Shown: piece after piece, positions 58,800 to 64,000 of the stretch | Layout of the letters: every line of letters begins with the position of its first letter | Numbering within the stretch: the stretch's first letter is position 1 | Source of the DNA: Torymus aiolomorphi | Taxonomy: Eukaryota; Arthropoda; Insecta; Hymenoptera; Torymidae | Length of the DNA: 64,000 nt | NCBI GenBank assembly: GCA_036365515.1 | Contig: CM070874.1 | Span: forward strand, 207,942,297-208,006,296 | Reading direction: 5' to 3' | Made by a program: the position numbers and the translations under genes | The notes under the pieces: model-generated | Database searches by the model: none | Told to the model about the DNA's origin: nothing | What the model saw: the letters and a program-made list of their open reading frames with translations, nothing else

Positions 58800-59158
58800 T
58801 TATTTTACATAAGTTTTACGAGCGCAAAGGAGTGGCCAGCTTCAGTTACCTAAGCGCAATGCTTATCGGTATCCTGAATAGGCGAGAGCTCGGACACAAG
58901 TGCGTGCCGATTCCGAGAATCGGAGCCCTTTATATACCAGTCGTTCGTCTGGTCTTCTCTCTTGCGCATGACAATATTTGTGTTTATACTCTGACGTCAG
59001 AGGCGCTGTGTGAATGAGTGAGTAAGATTTTCTCTGGCGCACGCGAACGTATTTTTGTATACAGTGATGCATCGTGTTTGTTGATTTTTCGCTCTCGTGT
59101 TTATGAATGGGAAATTATAAATCGATGCGTATACTGCGAGCTGTTCGTGTACGTCACA
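58800..59158 (-). repeat. Probable 3' LTR of the minus-strand Gypsy element
   Basis: On the minus strand, TTTGGGGGGCGA (purine-rich, about 59170-59159) precedes TGTGACGTACACG starting at 59158, a typical polypurine tract and LTR start. Within it lies a TATATAAAG at 58936-58928. The right end of the LTR near 58770-58800 was not fixed, and the 5' LTR is outside the window, so this rests on signals rather than on a repeat match. Confidence 0.5.
58928..58936 (-). promoter_or_regulatory. TATA box of the probable LTR
   Basis: TATATAAAG on the minus strand, about 220 bases after the proposed LTR start, in a GC-richer context. Confidence 0.45.
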
Positions 59159-59256
59159 TCGCCCCCCAAATTAAATGGTTCTGTTCGCACATTAAATATA
59201 CTGAAACATTTAATTTTAACGCCTTTTATTTATTCCGGCTATTTACAAAAGCTTAA

Positions 59257-59698
59257 GGATGTTCAATGGTTACAGCAAAGTTAACAGAAGTCTTTGAAAT
59301 TTTAATATATCATTACTTAGATAAAATAAAAGCAGCTTGAATTTTTTCAATATTTTATACTGAGCATTTTTTTGAGAAAAAAATTCTTGAAAATTGAGTT
59401 TTTAACATAGGCTCTTATGGGAGAGTGAGGTTATGTGACCTTTGAACATAAAAATCTCTTATAAAAAGTTAAGAGATTAGGTTAAAAGACCTGTATTTGA
59501 ATAGAAAAATAATCAAAGAATAAAAACTTAGAGGAATCTTGACCGCTTACAGGGCATTTGGGAAAGAAGTAGGTGAAAACGTAAACAAAACACCGAGTTC
59601 GTCGGCTGCGCGAGGGGGTGCGCGGTGAGCGGGGAGCACCCGCGGGGAGAGAGGGGCGTCCCTCGCTTCGCCCCGCAGCATGACACCATTGAACATCC
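59257..59698. mobile_element. 442-bp MITE with 14-bp terminal repeats, flanked by TTAA
   Basis: GGATGTTCAATGGT at the left and ACCATTGAACATCC at the right match perfectly. TTAA lies at 59253-59256 and 59699-59702. It sits in the 3' part of the minus-strand Gypsy. Confidence 0.82.
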
Positions 59699-60180
59699 TT
59701 AAAATGTAATCGCAGCATGATATGCCTCCTCGCTTTGGTGGTGGTAGCGATGACGGTGTTGCTGGCGATGGCGTGGTAGGTGGTACGGATGGAGACCAGT
59801 TTGGCGACATCGGGCTCACTGGGCGCGGCACGTACCTCATGCGGCGTGTGATCTGCCGCAGCTTTAAAAACTCCTCGATCGGCGGTCGGCGAATCGGCGT
59901 TGGCACATACTACATTATTGTGTGCCGAGAGGTAGATGGAGTTGGTGGTGGTGGTGTTGCCTCGCTCTACTTGGTGGTTTGGACGGACCGGTTGACCATG
60001 TATGTCCTCGTCTGTCGCCCGTCCGCCCCAGTATGCGCCGCGTGTTGTGGCCCAGGGTCTCCCTGACGCCGCTTTTATTGCCACACACTCGATGTTAAAA
60101 GGTGGCCACATCACCATACCACTTTGGACCGCGGCATCGCGTTTAAAAAAGTTTTCGTGATTGGTACCTTGCTCAGGCAT
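59482..60180 (-). other. GC-rich open frame downstream of integrase, unassigned
   Basis: A 232-codon frame lies where a third ORF or env could sit, but 3' half of it overlaps the TTAA MITE. Its sequence (Thr-, Ala- and Arg-rich) shows no signal peptide or membrane segment. Opposite-strand frames are equally open, as expected of GC-rich DNA. It is probably not a gene. Confidence 0.2.
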
Positions 60181-60321
60181 GGTTGCGAAGCGACTGACAT
60201 CCTATGGCTCGATTTTAATTTTCCTTAAATTACTACTTACATCTATACTACTAAGAGTTTCGGTGTATGTTTACCTTTACTGAGACCCTTAGTAAACAAT
60301 AAATACTTAAAGATAAGGCTT
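59703..60321. other. 3' untranslated part of the minus-strand Gypsy, GC-rich block
   Basis: A GC-rich segment (59720-60130) and an AT-rich one (60180-60320). No recognisable gene. Confidence 0.4.
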
Positions 60322-61490
60322 TTAATTTTGTACATGGAACTTTCCGCGTTCTCTATTCGCTTCTACATCTGACAATACATACGTATTGGGCCTGATTTTT
60401 TGCGTAATCGTGTATGGTCCCTCGTATACGTGAAAAAACTTCGCGATCTTTCTTTCAGCCGCATCTGATACGTTTAGTGATTTTACTAAAACTCTATCGC
60501 CTACCTTAAATTCAAAGTGTCGCGTTCGGACGTTTTTTCGGGACGCTCGCCTTTTTAAGAATGAATTCGCTCGTTTGCGAGCGAGAAATACTTTTCGTTC
60601 ATGCGTGATTTTATCTGAATCTACTATAGGCACCCACTTTTCCCATACCCGCGTGGGCTTGATATTAAAATGGAGCTCCATTGGTGTAAACCCCGTGGTC
60701 TCATGATGCGTTACGTTAATAATGTTTTGTATAATCTCAACGTATCTAGCCCAGCTGGTATGTCGGTCCCTTACGAATGTTCGGAAAAAACGCCCGAATT
60801 CTCGGTGTACCCGTTCGACCGGGTTACTTTGTGGGTGTCTGATGGATGAGAATACCGGTTGTATTCCTTCATCCATGAGTTTTTTTCCCCATTTACTTGA
60901 AGTAAACTGCGTCCCTTGGTCAGAAAGTATTGCTTTCGGTTTACCGTATTTGCCAATGTAATCACAGAAGATTTTTCTGATCACAGTCGCGGTGTTCGGT
61001 TTTTTTGTAGGATACTCATGTACCACTGGACCACGTACTTACTGGATACGTCTACCGTTGTTAATAGTTATTTAACGCCCCCCGTTGAAGTCGGTAAAGG
61101 CCCAAAAAAATCTATTGACAGTGTGTCATTTGGTTCTTCGGTTAATATTGGTTGGACGTGTTCATTAAGTTTACATGTTAAATATTTCGTTCTTTGACAA
61201 GTATCGCATGTACGAAGTATTGTATAAATTTTTTGTCTTAGTTTCGCAGCAAAGAAATGTACGTTTATCATTTTATAAGTCTTTGATGAACCAATGTGGC
61301 CATGTATCTCATGGGTTTCCCGTATCAAACTATCCAGAAGGCTTTCGGGTAACATGAGTCTATTATGATTTAATGCAATTTTTTGCATTAAACCATTTTT
61401 GGGCACAAAGGGCTTTTGCATTTTTTCGTCATTTGGAATCTCCGTAATTAATTTATTAATATACGGGTCATTTTCCTGTAATGTCTTCAA
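60322..61490 (-). pseudogene. Gypsy integrase with SH3-like tail
   Basis: The zinc domain is complete: THEIHGHIGSSKTYKM and CDTCQRTK. The catalytic triad is visible in LSIDFFGPLPTSTGG, AILSDQGTQFTS and NPVERVHREFGRFF. A TAA at 61066-61068 and a frameshift near 61030 split the core between the first and second Asp. The C-terminal part has VGDRVLVKSLNVSDAAERKI and HVYEGPYTITQKIRPNTYVL, the usual SH3-like tail. It ends FHVQN at 60322. All catalytic residues remain, so inactivation came from the two breaks. Confidence 0.85.
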
Positions 61491-61508
61491 ATTCTTTAAG
61501 TTATTTAT

Positions 61509-62330
61509 CTATTCGCGACTCGGTTTTTGCGTGAGTATCGAAGCGATTATGATTTCATTTTCCCGACCTGATTCCTCTGGATAGTCGTGTACCTGATGGC
61601 TTAGGTAATCGGCGACGGCGTTCTTGCGTCCAGGCAAGTATACCGGTTCTAAGCAGAAGTCTTGGATTGCGAGACTCCACCTTCGTAGTCTAGCATTATT
61701 AAATTTACAATGTTTAAGAAAAGTGAGAGCTTCGTGATCGGTTCGTACGACTATTTTCGGTGCCTCCCGCAAGTACGTATCTAAACGTGTTAACGCCCAA
61801 ACTATAGCTAACATCTCTTTCTCAGTCGTAAAGTAAGAGCATTCACGGCCCTTCAGCGTACGGCTAACGAACGTGACAATTTGTTCTTCGTTTTAATCGT
61901 TTACCTGCGATAGCACCGCAGCTATCGCGTAGTCGCTCGCGTCGGTAGTGCGTATGAATGGACGTTGCGGATCCGCGTATTTTAAAATGATATGCTCATC
62001 GAATATATTTTTAATATCATTGAAAGCTTTTTCGTGCTCGTCTGTCCATTCATACTTCTTACCTTGTTTTAACAAGTTTAGAAGCGGAACGGTATGCGCC
62101 GAGTAATTTCTCGCGAATTTCGTATAGAAATTAACAAACCCGAGAAATCCCTGCAATTCCCTGACATTTCTAGGGTTTTTAAAGTTTTTAATTGTTCTAA
62201 TTTTCTCCGGGTCCGGTTTTACTCCTTCAGGCGTTAAAATATGACCAAGGAATTTTATTTCTTCCTGCACTAGCTTTGATTTTTTAAAACTAATCCTTAG
62301 GTTGTTTTTTAATAAATTCTCAAATAATGA
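61509..62330 (-). pseudogene. Gypsy reverse transcriptase end and RNase H
   Basis: After the frameshift near 62335 the sequence continues KKSKLVQEEIKFLGHILTPE, VRELQGFLGFVNFYTKFARN and KYEWTDEHEKAFNDIK. The RNase H domain includes FIRTTDASDYAIAAVLSQV, then an in-frame TAA at 61893-61895, FVSRTLKGRECSYFTTEKEM and VVRTDHEALTFLKHC. The segment ends at the TAG 61507-61509. RNase H removes RNA from the RNA-DNA hybrid during replication. Confidence 0.82.
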
Positions 62331-62332
62331 TT

Positions 62333-63643
62333 TTATTTTTGTAAATGACTATCGAAATCTTCTGAAATACATAATAAGTCGACTACAAAAGTTATAAGAA
62401 AATCTTCGAAACCCGCAACGGCTAGGTCTAGACCTCTTATTAGCGCGGCGCTACTCGTTTTTATACCGAATGGTACTACATTAAATTCGTAAACTTTATT
62501 GTCGCAAATGAACGCGGTATATTTCCTACTTTCTTCTGAAAGCTTTATTTGATGGAAACTACTCATTAAATCAAAGCTGGATAAAAAGTTTACGTTTCTA
62601 CATCTTAAAAATATCTCCTCTATGCCCGGAGGGGATTCATAATCATTTATCAATTTTTCGTTTAGTTTGCGTGCATCTAAGCATAGGCGGATTGATCCGT
62701 CTTTTTTAATCACAACCACGAGAGGGTTTATATATGGACTCGTCGAACGCCGAATTATTCCAAGCTCTTGCCATTTGTCGATTTCGATTTTAACTTTATC
62801 TCTATAATTTATAGGGATGGGATACGGCTTTGAATAAAAAGGTGCATCATCTTTTATTTTAAAAGTATACTCATAGTTAGATAATAGACCTGGGCGTTTC
62901 TGAAATACCTCTTTGTATTGTACTATTAAGCACTTAAGTTTATCCCTTTGGGAATTTTTTAGATTTTTGCATGATTTAATCTTTTCTTCGATTTCTTCTA
63001 TCGAAACTTCGTAAGAAAGATCGTAACCAATGAGATCATCGTATGAGTCAGCGTTTCCGCATTCGGACTCATACGATCGTTCGATTCTAAGAGACGCATA
63101 CTCTTCTGAGTACATTATGGCCTCCTTATAAGAACAATGAACATATTGATCGTTAATGGTTAAGAGAATTTCTTCCTTGCCGGTATCTATTAGCATACTA
63201 AGAGCTTTTTGCGTATCACATCCAATAATGCATGGTTTGACTAGTTTCGGCACTACTATAAATATAATATCTAGTTTTATTTTTGCAATTTCGACATTTA
63301 GAAGAACTTGGAGTTTTATTCGCGACGACTTTGCGCCCGTTGCTCCCTTTATGAATTTTGCACTTATCGGTAGCTTAGGTCGCGTCTCGAATATTTTCGC
63401 ATTAGCGTAATAAAATTTCTCGAAGATGCAAGTGATCTCACTTCCCGTATCAATTAGGGCTTTTACCTCTATGTCTTCGACTTTGATATTTACCTCCGGA
63501 CAACACGCTTCTTTCGTATTTAGACCTGCTGGTTCTACATCATACAAAAGATTTTCTGGCTGGTCCTCCAGTATAGAAAAGATATCTTTATTACAATTTT
63601 TATTCTCCGATCGAGTTGCTTGTTGCGGTTTATTTTTTGACAT
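62333..63643 (-). pseudogene. Gypsy protease and reverse transcriptase, first part
   Basis: The protease has VKALIDTGSEITCIFEKFY (catalytic DTG intact), about residue 60. The spacer includes RDKLKCLIVQYKEVFQKRPG. Reverse transcriptase motifs are QELGIIRRSTSPYINPLVVV, SIRLCLDARKLNEKLINDYE, LSSFDLMSSFHQIKLSEESR and YEFNVVPFGIKTSSAALI. The active-site box reads TFVVDLLCIS where the family has Y/F-V-D-D, so one catalytic Asp is Val. The frame ends at 62333 by frameshift, and the protein continues in the next segment. Catalysis is therefore lost independently of the frameshift. Confidence 0.85.
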
Positions 63644-63657
63644 GCAGCAAGCAACTG

Positions 63658-64000
63658 TTATGTGTTTCCCGAATTTTCGGTATTAGCATTTCCTAAATTT
63701 ATATTATTTACGTCAACCTCGTCGTAACTTCGGATTAATTCTTTGTTCCGTTCGTTTCTCTGCTTCCGAGCTGACTTTTTCTCGTTTGTTTGATTCGTTT
63801 GTGGTGGAGTTTTCTCCCTTATTTCCGGCGGCGTTGCTGTCTGTAACTCGTTTACGTTCACGGTTTTCGACTGCCACTGGTATGGCTTGTTATATGATTT
63901 ATTTTGTGTGTTAGCCGTATCTGAAGGAGGACTGGGTTTGTTGTGGCCCATTTTGTCGTGTTTTCGGTGACGTTGGTCGTCTCCGTCATAATCAGCTAAT
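63658..64000 (-). pseudogene. Gypsy Gag C-terminal tail, partial
   Basis: The frame is open to the window edge (LADYDGDDQRHRKHDK precedes the first ATG at 63951). It is rich in Asn, Gln, Thr and Lys (TPPQTNQTNEKKSARKQRN) and ends NANTENSGNT at 63658. The next frame (protease) overlaps its end, as expected for ribosomal frameshifting or a degraded fusion. No zinc knuckle is seen in the visible part. Confidence 0.55.

Larger units (their letters stand above)
60322..64000 (-). mobile_element. Second Ty3/Gypsy retrotransposon, minus strand, runs off the right edge
   Basis: Order on the minus strand: Gag tail (from the window edge), protease, reverse transcriptase, RNase H, integrase. It is a different lineage from the 51770-56990 element by sequence. 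It carries stops at 61893-61895, 61507-61509 and 61066-61068 and frameshifts near 62335 and 61030. Confidence 0.88.

Noticed and set aside
59482..60180. A 232-codon frame as a Gypsy envelope gene
   Set aside because: No signal peptide, membrane segment or cleavage motif; overlaps a TTAA MITE and other frames on the opposite strand are equally open.

Overview
The window looks like a transposon-crowded, AT-rich stretch of an arthropod genome, most likely an insect. Evidence for this is GT-AG introns, a probable exon of an insect SLC22-type carrier, and piggyBac, Helitron, Tc1/mariner, Mutator-like, Jockey-like LINE, BEL/Pao and Ty3/Gypsy relics. There are also many palindromic MITEs, microsatellites and satellite arrays. 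Bacterial gene organisation is absent: no operons, no ribosome-binding sites and no dense coding. The only likely host coding sequence I can defend is one SLC22-like exon at 26237-26458 (minus). Almost every other coding region is a broken mobile-element gene.

Layout. 1-1262: frameshifted piggyBac transposase. 2065-5418 (minus): a two-exon gene of an unnamed dispersed family, with two in-frame stops and an intron holding two hairpin elements. 5805-5876: a tRNA-Glu-like sequence. 7700-14094: a Helitron remnant (helicase C-terminus and 3' hairpin plus CTAG), split by a 4.9-kb palindromic DD41D mariner (8512-13407) whose two arms each carry a transposase gene. 14875-17690: an internally deleted LINE and a second LINE fragment. 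17691-21756: an LTR element encoding only Gag. 22511-25763: two decayed gene relics of unknown families. 27778-28748: Mutator-like relic. 28887-29314: inverted-repeat element with a hammerhead-like motif. 32741-34320: BEL/Pao gag and protease, running into a ~106-bp satellite (34330-36280).

37184-51765 is non-coding but highly structured. It holds a tandem array of ~285-bp exon-like units with (AT)n blocks, several foldback elements, and a nest of palindromic MITEs inside one outer MITE (48812-50157). 51770-56990 is a degenerate Ty3/Gypsy on the plus strand with an extra GC-rich ORF. 57857-58020 holds small hairpin-forming tandem repeats. 58055-58730 and 59257-59698 are MITEs flanked by TTAA. 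58800-64000 is a second Ty3/Gypsy on the minus strand, with a probable 3' LTR and TATA box, running off the right edge.

Functionally the window is an archive of insertions. The one intact transposase (9487-10551, minus) could in principle act on the palindromic element that carries it. All domain calls are from reading motifs; no database search was run.
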